A stretch of DNA of 64,000 nt from JANLTP01 sp031363055. GTDB taxonomy: Bacteria > Pseudomonadota > Gammaproteobacteria > Burkholderiales > Burkholderiaceae_E. This document shows, piece by piece, positions 33,294-42,030 of this stretch. Each line of letters starts with the position of its first letter. Position 1 is the stretch's first letter. The position numbers and the translations under genes are program-made. The notes under the pieces were generated by a model that was given only the letters and a program-made list of their open reading frames with translations, had not been told where the DNA came from and ran no database searches. The stretch lies in assembly GCA_031363055.1 (NCBI GenBank), contig JANLTP010000127.1, forward strand, positions 1 through 64,000, written 5' to 3'.

Positions 33294-34097
33294 ATGCCGA
33301 AATTACTACTACGTATCTCGCTGGTTTTTGGCGGTCTTCTGCTCATGACGGCTGGATTAGGCATCGGACTCGATCTCGGCGGTGGTCGAGCCCTCTGGCC
33401 TTGGCCCGATGGCCGGCTCAGTTATATTTTTGTTTCATCAATCCTGTTGGCCGAAGCCACCGTCATGCTTTGGCAAGCCAGTACGCTGGAGCTGTCAGCG
33501 GCCAAAGGAGGCGCAGTCGGATTTTTAGCGATGAACCTGTGCCTGGCAGCCTTCATGTTCAACCGCTTTGCGGACAAGCCCGAGACCATGGTCCTGGTTT
33601 GGGCGCTCGTTTGCTCGCTGTTGGCTTGCTCGGCAGTCATCCTGTTGCTGCAACCGGCCAAGCGATTTCCAAGCCAGGACACAAGGCCAACACCACCGAT
33701 CGTGCGCTGGTCGTTCCTGGTGTTCGCGGGTGCCTTGTTTACCGCTACCACCATGCTCATTCTGAAGCTGCCGATCGTTTTTCCATGGCCGCTGAAACCC
33801 GAGTCCTCAGTCGTTTTCGGCTTTCTGTTTCTGGCCTCGGCGGTCTATTTTTTCGATGGATTTCTGCGCCCGTCCTGGGCCAATGCGAAAGGACAACTGC
33901 TAGGCTTTCTGATCTACGATCTGGTTTTGATCGCTCCTTGGCTCGCGCATTTTCCAAAATCCGCTGGCGGCTTTCGGATCAGCCTGAGCATTTACATAAT
34001 CGTGTTGGTCTGGAGTGGTGTGCTGGCCATCTACTTTTTGTTCATGAATCCAAAGACTCGGCTGCAGTTGACGCGTGCTGTTCAAGTAAGCGCGTGA
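33294..34097 (+). CDS. eight-helix membrane protein with internal duplication
   Basis: A very hydrophobic 267-residue protein with about eight membrane segments. I do not recognise a named family. The two halves repeat: RALWPWPDGRLSYIFVSSI in the first matches PIVFPWPLKPESSVVFGFL in the second, each ahead of a helix, which implies duplication of a four-helix unit. The two conserved PWP loops may form a shared site. No signal or enzymatic motif is apparent. It follows the SDR gene by 33 bp and precedes the D-2-hydroxyacid dehydrogenase by 35 bp. Confidence 0.75.
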   Translation: MPKLLLRISLVFGGLLLMTAGLGIGLDLGGGRALWPWPDGRLSYIFVSSILLAEATVMLWQASTLELSAAKGGAVGFLAMNLCLAAFMFNRFADKPETMVLVWALVCSLLACSAVILLLQPAKRFPSQDTRPTPPIVRWSFLVFAGALFTATTMLILKLPIVFPWPLKPESSVVFGFLFLASAVYFFDGFLRPSWANAKGQLLGFLIYDLVLIAPWLAHFPKSAGGFRISLSIYIIVLVWSGVLAIYFLFMNPKTRLQLTRAVQVSA

Positions 34098-34132
34098 CCT
34101 ATGATTAAGGGCGTGTATTAAGGACGTGAGCC

Positions 34133-35107
34133 ATGAACATCACCATCCTCGATGACTATTTCGACACACTGCGCACACTGCCCTGCTTCGCGAAGTTGGC
34201 CGGCCATTCAGTGACGGTCTGGAATGATCACGTTCAGGATACCGACGCACTGGCCGAGCGACTGCAGAACACCGAAGCACTGGTACTGATTCGAGAGCGC
34301 ACCCAAATTCGTGCGCCCTTGATGAAGCGGCTCTCGAAACTTCGGCTCATCAGCCAGCGCAGTGTCTATCCGCACATCGACGTCGACGCCTGCACCGAGG
34401 CCGGCGTTATAGTTTCGTCGGAGATGCATGCGGGTACGCCCTCCTATGCTGCGGCGGAGTTGACCTTCGGCCTGATTCTGTCGGCCGCGCGTCAAATACC
34501 GCAACAGATGGCCGCCCTGCGTTCCGGCCGCTGGCAAATCGGCGTTGGCGATACCTTGCGCGGCAAGACCTTGGGTATTTACGGCTATGGTCGAATCGGC
34601 AAGGCGGTGGCCGAATATGGCCGCGCCTTCGGCATGAACATCCTGATTTGGGCGCGCGAAGCCTCCAGAGACGCAGCACGCGCCGACGGTTGCGAAGTCG
34701 CCGCCAGCAAACAGGCGTTTTTTGAGACCTGCGATGTTCTGTCGTTGCACATGCGCCTTGTCAAGGAGACGCGCGGCATTGTGAGCGCCGACGACCTGTC
34801 GCGAATGAAGCCGACCGCGATGTTGGTCAACACCAGCCGCGCTGGTCTGGTGGCGCCCGGCGCGCTGGTCAGCGCGCTGAACAGCGGGCGCCCTGGAGCG
34901 GCCGCTGTCGACGTTTTTGAAGATGAACCGCTGCGCGATATCCACGACCCGTTGCTGCGCATGGAAAATGTCGTGTGCACGCCGCACATCGGCTACGTGA
35001 CCCGCGACGAATACCAACTGCAGTTCTCGGATATTTTTGATCAGATCGTGGCGTACGCGGGCGGCGCACCGCTCAATGTCATCAACCCGGCGGTGCTGAC
35101 CCGGTAA
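34133..35107 (+). CDS. D-isomer-specific 2-hydroxyacid dehydrogenase
   Basis: A 324-residue NAD(P)-dependent dehydrogenase interconverting a 2-hydroxyacid and a 2-oxoacid. The Rossmann motif GIYGYGRIGKAVAEYG lies near residue 147. The catalytic set is visible as Arg in NTSRAGLV, Glu in DVFEDEPL and His in CTPHIGYVTRDE. It resembles 3-phosphoglycerate dehydrogenase-like enzymes that lack the ACT domain. The close start is preceded by GGACGTGAG. With malate synthase and a TRAP importer nearby, glyoxylate or hydroxypyruvate reduction is a possibility, not a demonstration. A stem-loop follows. Confidence 0.88.
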   Translation: MNITILDDYFDTLRTLPCFAKLAGHSVTVWNDHVQDTDALAERLQNTEALVLIRERTQIRAPLMKRLSKLRLISQRSVYPHIDVDACTEAGVIVSSEMHAGTPSYAAAELTFGLILSAARQIPQQMAALRSGRWQIGVGDTLRGKTLGIYGYGRIGKAVAEYGRAFGMNILIWAREASRDAARADGCEVAASKQAFFETCDVLSLHMRLVKETRGIVSADDLSRMKPTAMLVNTSRAGLVAPGALVSALNSGRPGAAAVDVFEDEPLRDIHDPLLRMENVVCTPHIGYVTRDEYQLQFSDIFDQIVAYAGGAPLNVINPAVLTR

Positions 35108-35157
35108 ATTCGCCGCCAAGTTGCGACGCGATTCGTCACTGGCACTGCCACTCGGCC

Positions 35158-35185
35158 TGCAGCGCGATTTGCCTCTCGCGCTGCA
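35158..35185 (+). terminator. stem-loop, possible terminator after the dehydrogenase gene
   Basis: A perfect 10-bp inverted repeat, TGCAGCGCGA (35158-35167) and TCGCGCTGCA (35176-35185), has an 8-base loop. It is followed by ACTTT rather than a full T run. It lies 50 bp after a stop codon and 90 bp before the TRAP receptor gene, a good place for termination, though the weak tail keeps this uncertain. Confidence 0.5.
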
Positions 35186-35276
35186 ACTTTGACACGGGCA
35201 CTTGCTTGCCGCCATCGCAAAATGCGAGCAAACTTCAAATGTAGTTCCCAAAATATAAATGATTGGAGACAATGCC

Positions 35277-36302
35277 TTGAAATCTTTTGCAGGTTTGGCC
35301 ACTCTCGGCATGGCTGCGGCCGTACTTTCCGGGTTAGTTCCCTCCCAATACGCCCACGCTCAAACGAGTTCTGAAATTCGCTACGCGACCAGCGCCCCGC
35401 CCAATACTGTCTGGGCTATGCAGGTTGAGCGGATGGTCAAGATCGCCTCGGAATCGAGCGGCGGCGCCTTCAAAATCAATGCGTTTCTGAACTCCCAGTT
35501 GGGCAGTGAACAGGACACCATTCAACAGGTCGCGCGCGGGCGAATCGACATGGGCGGTTATTCGGTGGCTGCCGTTGCGCTGCTGGTGCCGGAACTGGCG
35601 TTGGCCACCATGCCATTTCTGTTCAAGGACACCACCGAACAGGATTGTGTCTATGACAATCATCTGACCAAAATCACCTCCGAGTTGTTGGCCAAAAAAG
35701 GCGTGCAGTTTCTGAGCTGGTCACATGTCGGTGTGTCGCACATCATCGGCAAGAAGCCCTTCCTGAAGCCCGAAGAGCTCAGCGGAATGAAGGCTCGTTC
35801 GTCGCCGACCAAGCTAGCCCCCTACATGTGGCTTGGTTTTGGCGCAAACCCGAATCCGATGCCGGTCACCGAGTGGACCGCAGCGCATCAGTCCGGACTG
35901 GTTGAGGTGGCTGATTCCGGCATGACCTTCTACATGTTCAGCGGTCTGAACAAGGTCGCGCCGGTCGTGACCTTGACCGGTCACGTTGATGCCGGCGGCA
36001 TTGTCGTCATCAACAAGGCGGCCTACGACAAGCTGCCCGATACCGCCAAAAAAGCCATGCTCCAAACCACCATCGACGCGCCGGCCGCGTTACTGCGCAA
36101 GGAAGTCCGGGAGTTCGAAACCAAACTCATCGGCCTGCATAAATCGCAGGGTGGCAATATCGTCGAATTATCGCCCGAGCAGCGCGAAGTCTGGCGTAAA
36201 GGCATGACTACCGCCTGGCCCAAAATGGTTGAGGCGATCGGCGGTGAATCGAATCAGTACTGGAAGGTTATTCAGGACGGCATCAAGGCCTGCGCCAAAT
36301 AG
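35277..36302 (+). CDS. TRAP transporter solute-binding protein, DctP family
   Basis: A periplasmic receptor of a tripartite ATP-independent transporter. The best start is TTG at 35277, with GGAG 8 bp upstream. It gives a signal peptide LKSFAGLATLGMAAAVLSGL (first residue read as Met) cleaved near YAHAQ. A frame from ATG 35259 lacks a ribosome site. The mature part shows DctP sequence, such as GSEQDTIQQVARGRIDMGGYS and GMKARSSPTKLAPYMWLGFG. The substrate is probably a small carboxylate, but the sequence does not say which. The two permease genes follow directly. Confidence 0.9.
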   Translation: MKSFAGLATLGMAAAVLSGLVPSQYAHAQTSSEIRYATSAPPNTVWAMQVERMVKIASESSGGAFKINAFLNSQLGSEQDTIQQVARGRIDMGGYSVAAVALLVPELALATMPFLFKDTTEQDCVYDNHLTKITSELLAKKGVQFLSWSHVGVSHIIGKKPFLKPEELSGMKARSSPTKLAPYMWLGFGANPNPMPVTEWTAAHQSGLVEVADSGMTFYMFSGLNKVAPVVTLTGHVDAGGIVVINKAAYDKLPDTAKKAMLQTTIDAPAALLRKEVREFETKLIGLHKSQGGNIVELSPEQREVWRKGMTTAWPKMVEAIGGESNQYWKVIQDGIKACAK

Positions 36303-36336
36303 GTCTGACCCGACGGCATTTGGCGAAGCGCTGTTT

Positions 36337-36879
36337 ATGACCGATTCATTCGGCAAGCGTTTTATCGCGCGCTGGCATCAAGCCGAATGCTGGGTCGCAG
36401 TCGCCTGCTTCACCTTCATTGCCGGCATCATGTTGACCGACGTGCTGATGCGCGAATTCCTCGGCCCCGTCATTCGGCTGTTTGGGCGCGACCCCGGCGC
36501 GCTCGGTATTTTCGCAGCCCAGAAGTTATCGGTGTTCGCACTGGTCATCGGCAGCTTCGCCGGCATCGGTATTGCCACGGCCACCGGCAGCCACCTGGTG
36601 CCGCGGGTTGGCTTCAAATGGATTCCGGAGCGCCTGGCACCGGCCATGGATCGTCTGGCCGATCTGCTGACCGGGCTGTTCCTGCTCGGTGTGACCTGGT
36701 ACGGATTCACCTTTGTGCTGTCTTCAAAGGCCACCGATCTGCGCGCGCCGGTGCTTGACTGGTCGGTCTGGCCGTTTCAACTGGCGATTCCGCTGGGATT
36801 CCAGTCGGCCGCCGTGCGCTACTTCTTCTACGCCGCACAACCAGCGCTCAAGCCCCTTCCGCCGGAATTTCAGGAATGA
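36337..36879 (+). CDS. TRAP transporter small permease, DctQ family
   Basis: About 180 residues from the ATG at 36337, with four hydrophobic segments in the DctQ layout (WVAVACFTFIAGIMLTDVLMR, where the first helix ends in the typical R-x-F). It links the periplasmic receptor to the large permease. A longer frame to 36229 would overlap the receptor gene and has no family support. Its stop overlaps the following ATG by 4 bp. Confidence 0.88.
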   Translation: MTDSFGKRFIARWHQAECWVAVACFTFIAGIMLTDVLMREFLGPVIRLFGRDPGALGIFAAQKLSVFALVIGSFAGIGIATATGSHLVPRVGFKWIPERLAPAMDRLADLLTGLFLLGVTWYGFTFVLSSKATDLRAPVLDWSVWPFQLAIPLGFQSAAVRYFFYAAQPALKPLPPEFQE

Positions 36880-38144
36880 AAATCCTCGCACTTATTTCGA
36901 TGATTTTTGGCGGACTGTTTCTGCGTCAACCCCTGCTCGTCATTCTGCTGGCGGTCACCGCAGGAGTCCACGGCTTTTATGGTCGTGGCAATCTCGAAGA
37001 CATCATTGAAGATATGTGGGTCGGGCTCGACAAGGAAGTCATTTTGTCGATCCCGCTGTTCATTTTGTGCGGCAACGTCATGACGCGCGGCTCGATCGCC
37101 CAGCGCCTGATTGGGATTTTGGAAACGATTACTCGCCCGCTGCCCGGTGGCATGGCCGTAGCCACCGTGCTTTCGTGTGCGGTGTTTGCCGCGATTTCCG
37201 GCTCGTCGATCGTGACCATGCTGGCGATCGGTTCGGTCATGTATCCGGCGATGCGGCAAGCCGGCTACGATTTGAAATTCTCCTTGGGCTCGGTCATGGC
37301 GGGCGGCACCTTGGGCATCATCATTCCACCGTCAATCCCGATGATCATTTACGGCCTGGTGACCGAGACCTCGGTGACCGACCTGTTTATAGCGGGCTTC
37401 GGGCCGGGCATCTTGCTGACGATCGTGCTGACCCTCTACGCGGTCTGGTTCAATCGCAAAATGAAGACGAGACCGTTTGAATGGTCGGCCTTCACGGCGG
37501 CATTCAGACGCGGCATCTGGGCGCTGATGATGCCGGTCATTCTTCTGGGCGGCATTTACTCAGGCTACTTTACGGCGACCGAGGCAGCGGCCGTCGCACT
37601 CGCCTATGCCTTGCTGGTTGAGATCTTCGTACACCGCGAGCTTAAGATCCGCGACTTCTATACGGTCGTGCTCGACACGTCGAAACTCAGCGGCGCGTTG
37701 TTCCCGGTGCTGGCCGTCGCCCTGAGCTTGAACATCCTGTTGACCGAGCACCGAGTTCCGCAGGCGATGGTCACGATAATGCAGAGCTACATCACCAGCC
37801 CATTGATGTTCATGTTGATGGTCAACGCCTTGCTGCTGCTGGTCGGTTGCCTGATGACCACCGGCGAAGCGATTCTGATTCTGGCACCGCTGCTGGCACC
37901 GATGGCCGCCGCTTATGGGTATGACAAGGTGACGTTCGGTATCATCATGATCCTGAACCTGGAAATCGGTTACCTGACACCACCAGTGGGCTTGAATCTG
38001 ATCGTCGCAATGAGTGCGTTCAAGCAACCATTCGGGCTGCTCTGCAAGGCTGCGGTACCCTTCATTTTGCTGATGATATTCTGCCTGGCCCTGGTCGTCT
38101 GGCAACCTTGGATCGCCATGTACCTGGTTAATGGCAAGTTCTGA
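36876..38144 (+). CDS. TRAP transporter large permease, DctM family
   Basis: A 422-residue sodium-coupled permease with 12 or so membrane segments. Family motifs include SIPLFILCGNVMTRGSIAQR, SGSSIVTMLAIGSVM, and the GTLGIIIPPSIPMIIYG loop. The final helices contain EIGYLTPPVGLNL, the second pseudo-symmetric motif. It completes the P-Q-M set on the same strand. The transported compound is unknown; organic acids are usual for this family. Confidence 0.93.
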   Translation: MKILALISMIFGGLFLRQPLLVILLAVTAGVHGFYGRGNLEDIIEDMWVGLDKEVILSIPLFILCGNVMTRGSIAQRLIGILETITRPLPGGMAVATVLSCAVFAAISGSSIVTMLAIGSVMYPAMRQAGYDLKFSLGSVMAGGTLGIIIPPSIPMIIYGLVTETSVTDLFIAGFGPGILLTIVLTLYAVWFNRKMKTRPFEWSAFTAAFRRGIWALMMPVILLGGIYSGYFTATEAAAVALAYALLVEIFVHRELKIRDFYTVVLDTSKLSGALFPVLAVALSLNILLTEHRVPQAMVTIMQSYITSPLMFMLMVNALLLLVGCLMTTGEAILILAPLLAPMAAAYGYDKVTFGIIMILNLEIGYLTPPVGLNLIVAMSAFKQPFGLLCKAAVPFILLMIFCLALVVWQPWIAMYLVNGKF

Positions 38145-38166
38145 ATTTTTTTGGTTGTCGAGATAA

Positions 38167-39153
38167 ATGCTGCAGATACTTCGAGTGCTACTGGCCGCTT
38201 GGCTGTGTTCATTGACCGTCACCGCGACCGCCCAAGGTACCGGTACTGCCTCCGGCAACTACCCGAACCGGACCGTGAAGTTGGTGGTGCCGTTCCCGCC
38301 GGGTGGCGCCACTGACTTGGTCGGCCGGTTATTGGCCGGCAAGCTGTCGGAGGCCTGGGGCCAGCCGGTCATTGTTGAAAATCGTGCCGGTGCCAGCGGT
38401 ATCATCGGTACCGACATGGTCGCGAAGTCACCCGCCGACGGCTACACGCTGGTGGTGGCCATCACGACTCATATCCAGAATCCATCGATGTTTGCGAAAA
38501 TTCCATTTGATGCGATCCGCGATTTCGAGCCGATCTCGCAAATCTGCCTGTCGTATCTCGTGTTGGCCACAAAGCCCGACTTCCCGGCCAATAACATCAA
38601 GGAATTTGTCAGTTACGCCAAGGCCAATGTCGGCAAGCTGACCTTTGGTTCCTTCGGTACCGGTTCAAGTTCGCATATCGTCGGTGAACGCTTCAGCCGG
38701 GTCGCCGAATTACAAATGACCCATGTACCCTACAAGGGTTCTGCGCCCATGACGACCGATCTGCTCGGCGGTCAGGTCAGCGCCGCCTGGATTGATGTCA
38801 GCACGGCGACACCTCACTTGGCGGCGGGCAAACTGAAACCGATCGTGGTCACGGGTGCCACTCGAGCGTCGATGCTACCCAACGTACCGACCTTGGCCGA
38901 AAATGGCTTTACCGGCTTTGAGCCGCTCGGCTGGGTCGGGGTGCTGGCGCCTGCCGGGACGCCTAAACCGGTGATCGAAACGATTTCAAAAGAGATCATG
39001 CGCATCGTGCAACTGCCCGATGTGCGCGCCAAACTGCAAGATCAGACGTTGGTCCCGGTCGGCAATTCCGCGACTGCGTTCGCCAAGATTCTGAAGGACG
39101 ATGGCGCGCTCTGGCGCCAGATCGTGCAGGGTGCCGGTATCACGCCACAATAG
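38167..39153 (+). CDS. Bug/TctC-family solute-binding receptor
   Basis: A periplasmic receptor of the Bug family, typical of Burkholderiales. The signal peptide ends near TATAQG, then NYPNRTVKLVVPFPPGGATD begins the binding fold. HVPYKGSAPMTTDLLGG and PKPVIETISKEIM are family signatures. No TctA or TctB permease genes are nearby. Such orphan receptors are common in betaproteobacteria and may serve distant permeases or sensing. It follows dctM by 22 bp, so it may be transcribed with the TRAP genes. Confidence 0.9.
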   Translation: MLQILRVLLAAWLCSLTVTATAQGTGTASGNYPNRTVKLVVPFPPGGATDLVGRLLAGKLSEAWGQPVIVENRAGASGIIGTDMVAKSPADGYTLVVAITTHIQNPSMFAKIPFDAIRDFEPISQICLSYLVLATKPDFPANNIKEFVSYAKANVGKLTFGSFGTGSSSHIVGERFSRVAELQMTHVPYKGSAPMTTDLLGGQVSAAWIDVSTATPHLAAGKLKPIVVTGATRASMLPNVPTLAENGFTGFEPLGWVGVLAPAGTPKPVIETISKEIMRIVQLPDVRAKLQDQTLVPVGNSATAFAKILKDDGALWRQIVQGAGITPQ

Positions 39154-39160
39154 CGGCAAG

Positions 39161-39201
39161 GCCGACCCGCACCTTCAATTCTTCACTTTCGCCGGGTCGG
39201 C
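39161..39201. terminator. inverted repeat between convergent genes
   Basis: GCCGACCCG (39161-39169) pairs with CGGGTCGGC (39193-39201) around a 23-base loop. It lies between convergent genes and overlaps the last codons of the M16 peptidase gene. It could act as a bidirectional terminator; the long loop and lack of a T run make this weak. Confidence 0.3.
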
Positions 39202-41910
39202 AAACAATCCCCAGACGAACCGCTCGGAAGCGACATATTTGCGCCAGACGGCGTTGACTTCCGCGAGCGTCATAGCGGCGATCCGGGTATCGTTATCGAT
39301 GACGATCGAGTACGGCCAATCGAGATCCTGGAAGGTCGACATGACACCCAGCAGCCATTCGTCATTGGTTCGTCCGCGCTGACGTTCGGCCAGCGACTGC
39401 GCCCGTTGCCGTTCAAGTTGTGCCACCGTGAATCCACCGTTCAGACTGTGCGCCAGTTCTTCGCGCATCAGCGTCTCGGCACGCAGCATATTCGACGGCG
39501 CAACGTCGGCATGCAGAACCACGCTGGCACGAGCATCGCGCAGGTCGGCGTTGAATCGAGCATTGACGCTATAGCTCAGGCCTTCCTTTTCACGCAAACG
39601 CTCGAACAACACCGCGCCCAGCATGCCGCTCGCCATTTGCATCGGCCAATAGTCCACATCGTCTTGTTTGATCGGCGCCTGCAGGTAGGCGTCAATCGAG
39701 GCATTCGATTTATCCGGTGTATCTAACTGCATTCGTGCAGGCGTACGAACAACCAGAGGCCTGGCAATGCGTTCATAGGCGTTTGGCGCTTTCCAGTTGT
39801 CGAAGTGCTGCACCAGCAAGCCCTGCACCAGCGCTGGCGAGACCGGCCCGACCACGGCCACGAGTGCCTCCTGAGCGCCAAAATGACTGGCATAAAACTG
39901 CTTGACCTCAGCAAGGGTCAGTGCGCGCAGATTCGTCAGATTTTGCTCAAGCGTTGGTGCGTGACGAGGGTCACCCACCGAATAAGGATCTCCGTAGCGC
40001 GCAAACTCATTACGCACGCGCGTACTCGGATCCTGGCTGGCGCCGATGGCGGCGGACACCGCTGCCGCCTTGAGTTCTTCAAACTTGTCGGGGGGAAAAT
40101 CCGGTTCCTTGAGCAACATCGCCAGCAGCGCGACGGCTTCGGCCAACTGCTCCTTCTTGACCACCAACCGGGCTCCGCCGCCCTCGGCGCCGGTATTGAT
40201 TTGGACGGTGGCGCCGAGCTTGAGCAGCGCCGCGTCGATTTGCGATTGGCCAAGGCCTCGAGCGCCGCGCCTGAGCATGGGTGCGACCATGCTGGCTGCT
40301 GTCGAGCGGGCTTCCAGCGAAGTTAAAGAGCCAAAACGAAAACTCATCTGCAGGCTGACCAGGTCGGCGCGCACCGCCTTCTCAGTCACCGTCAATCGTA
40401 AACCGCCCGGAGTGACGATCCGCGTAACGCGCTGGCCGAGCGTCAAGGGGTTGTAGTCAAAGCTTGCCACCGACTCGGTTTGCTCCTTGAGTTGTGCACC
40501 CTTTAAAAAACCGCTGACATCAGCAAACTTCGGATCGGGCGCTCGTTGTGGGGCAGCCGTCGGAATCAGATGACCGAAGGTACGGTTATCGCGCAACAGG
40601 TAAGTGCGCGCGACCCGGTTGACGTCGTCCAACGCGATCGTCCGAAAGCGGTCACGGCTGACAAACAGGCTGCGCCAGTCGCCCTTGACTTCGGCGGCTG
40701 TGGCTAAAGACGCGACGCTGGCCGAGCTGGCGAACATCCGCTCGATACCGACCATCAGTTTGTTGCGGGCCCGCTCAAACTCGTCGGCGCTGACCGGTTG
40801 CTTGGCGAGACCTTCAATCACGCCAAGCAGAGCCTCACGGGTCTTCTCGGCATCGCTGTCCGGACTGGACACGGCGACCGCTCGGAAGGTTCCGCCTTCG
40901 CGCAATTGCGGCACCCCAACCGAAATATTGCTGGCCAATTTCGATTCGACCAGAGCCTTGTGCAATCGGCCATCGGGCGAATCGCCCAGAACGATCGCGA
41001 GCACTTGCAGCGGCTCGGAGTCCGGGTGAATATCCGGCGGTACGTGATAGGCCGCCAACATGATTTGCTGCGGCGATGGTCGACGCACGACGACACTGCG
41101 CTCACCATCTTGGGCCGGGTCGAGCGTGTAGGTCGGTGCCAGTGGGGTCAGCGGCTTTTTCAGTCCTGCGAACAGGCGCGCAATGCTGACCAGCGCTGCG
41201 GCCTCATCGAATTTTCCGGCGATGACCAGTACGGCGTTATCAGGACGGTAGTACCGTTTATAAAACGCTTGCAGATTGCTGATATCGACGTTCTCGATGT
41301 CAGCGCGCGCGCCAATAATGGCCTTGCCATAGTTGTGCCACAAATAGGCTGAGCTCAGCGTGCGCTCGGTCAGCACCTGGATCGGATTATTCTCACGAAT
41401 CTCGAACTCGTTGCGTACCACGCTCATTTCGCTATCGAGATCTTTTCGAGCAATAAAGCTGTTGACCATGGCATCGGCCTGCCAGCTCAGATACCAGTCC
41501 AGATTGGCCGAGCCGGGACCGAAAGTGGCAAAGTAATTGGTACGGTCCTCGGAGGTCGTACCGTTAAAGCTGAAGCCACGACGGCGAAACTCCGACTTTG
41601 GATCGGTAGTCGTTGGCGTACCCTTGAAGATCAAGTGCTCAAGCAGGTGCGCCATGCCAGTCTCGCCATAACCTTCGTGCAGAGATCCGACGCGGTAGGT
41701 CACACTGACAGTGACGGTATTGGCCGAGCTTTCCGGCGCCAGTAATACCTTCAGGCCGTTTTCGAGCCGGTACTCGGTGATGCCCTCGACCGTCTGGATG
41801 CGCTGGATCGCGGCGTTGACGGCGGGCTGCGCGCGGACCTGACCAGGAACGCTGGCACACAAAACACCCGCACCCAAAATTCCCGCCAAAAAAATAACTC
41901 TGTAAAGCAC
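39175..41910 (-). CDS. M16 zinc metallopeptidase, two-repeat, exported
   Basis: A 911-residue protein with two M16 repeats, as in pitrilysin-like and bacterial processing-type peptidases. A signal peptide (about residues 1-28) suggests a periplasmic site. The first repeat has the inverted zinc motif HLLEH at residues 88-92, and the downstream Glu region SEMSVVRNEFEIREN. The second repeat (from about residue 500) lacks the motif and probably only shapes the chamber. It likely degrades peptides of limited length. It is convergent with the Bug receptor and divergent from mltA. Confidence 0.9.
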   Translation of the reverse strand: MLYRVIFLAGILGAGVLCASVPGQVRAQPAVNAAIQRIQTVEGITEYRLENGLKVLLAPESSANTVTVSVTYRVGSLHEGYGETGMAHLLEHLIFKGTPTTTDPKSEFRRRGFSFNGTTSEDRTNYFATFGPGSANLDWYLSWQADAMVNSFIARKDLDSEMSVVRNEFEIRENNPIQVLTERTLSSAYLWHNYGKAIIGARADIENVDISNLQAFYKRYYRPDNAVLVIAGKFDEAAALVSIARLFAGLKKPLTPLAPTYTLDPAQDGERSVVVRRPSPQQIMLAAYHVPPDIHPDSEPLQVLAIVLGDSPDGRLHKALVESKLASNISVGVPQLREGGTFRAVAVSSPDSDAEKTREALLGVIEGLAKQPVSADEFERARNKLMVGIERMFASSASVASLATAAEVKGDWRSLFVSRDRFRTIALDDVNRVARTYLLRDNRTFGHLIPTAAPQRAPDPKFADVSGFLKGAQLKEQTESVASFDYNPLTLGQRVTRIVTPGGLRLTVTEKAVRADLVSLQMSFRFGSLTSLEARSTAASMVAPMLRRGARGLGQSQIDAALLKLGATVQINTGAEGGGARLVVKKEQLAEAVALLAMLLKEPDFPPDKFEELKAAAVSAAIGASQDPSTRVRNEFARYGDPYSVGDPRHAPTLEQNLTNLRALTLAEVKQFYASHFGAQEALVAVVGPVSPALVQGLLVQHFDNWKAPNAYERIARPLVVRTPARMQLDTPDKSNASIDAYLQAPIKQDDVDYWPMQMASGMLGAVLFERLREKEGLSYSVNARFNADLRDARASVVLHADVAPSNMLRAETLMREELAHSLNGGFTVAQLERQRAQSLAERQRGRTNDEWLLGVMSTFQDLDWPYSIVIDNDTRIAAMTLAEVNAVWRKYVASERFVWGLFADPAKVKN

Positions 41911-42030
41911 TGCGACTCTCCCGATGGCCGGCCGAAATACTACGCTAACTGCACTACGACTCCCGTACTAGTTCAAAGCGGGGTCGAGCGGTACTACACT
42001 GAGCACAATAGCAGCGTGTCGGAGTGCAGC

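Noticed and set aside
34208..35311. 367-codon minus-strand open frame
   Set aside because: It is a shadow of the D-2-hydroxyacid dehydrogenase gene; the translation is His/Arg/Ala-rich with no motif.
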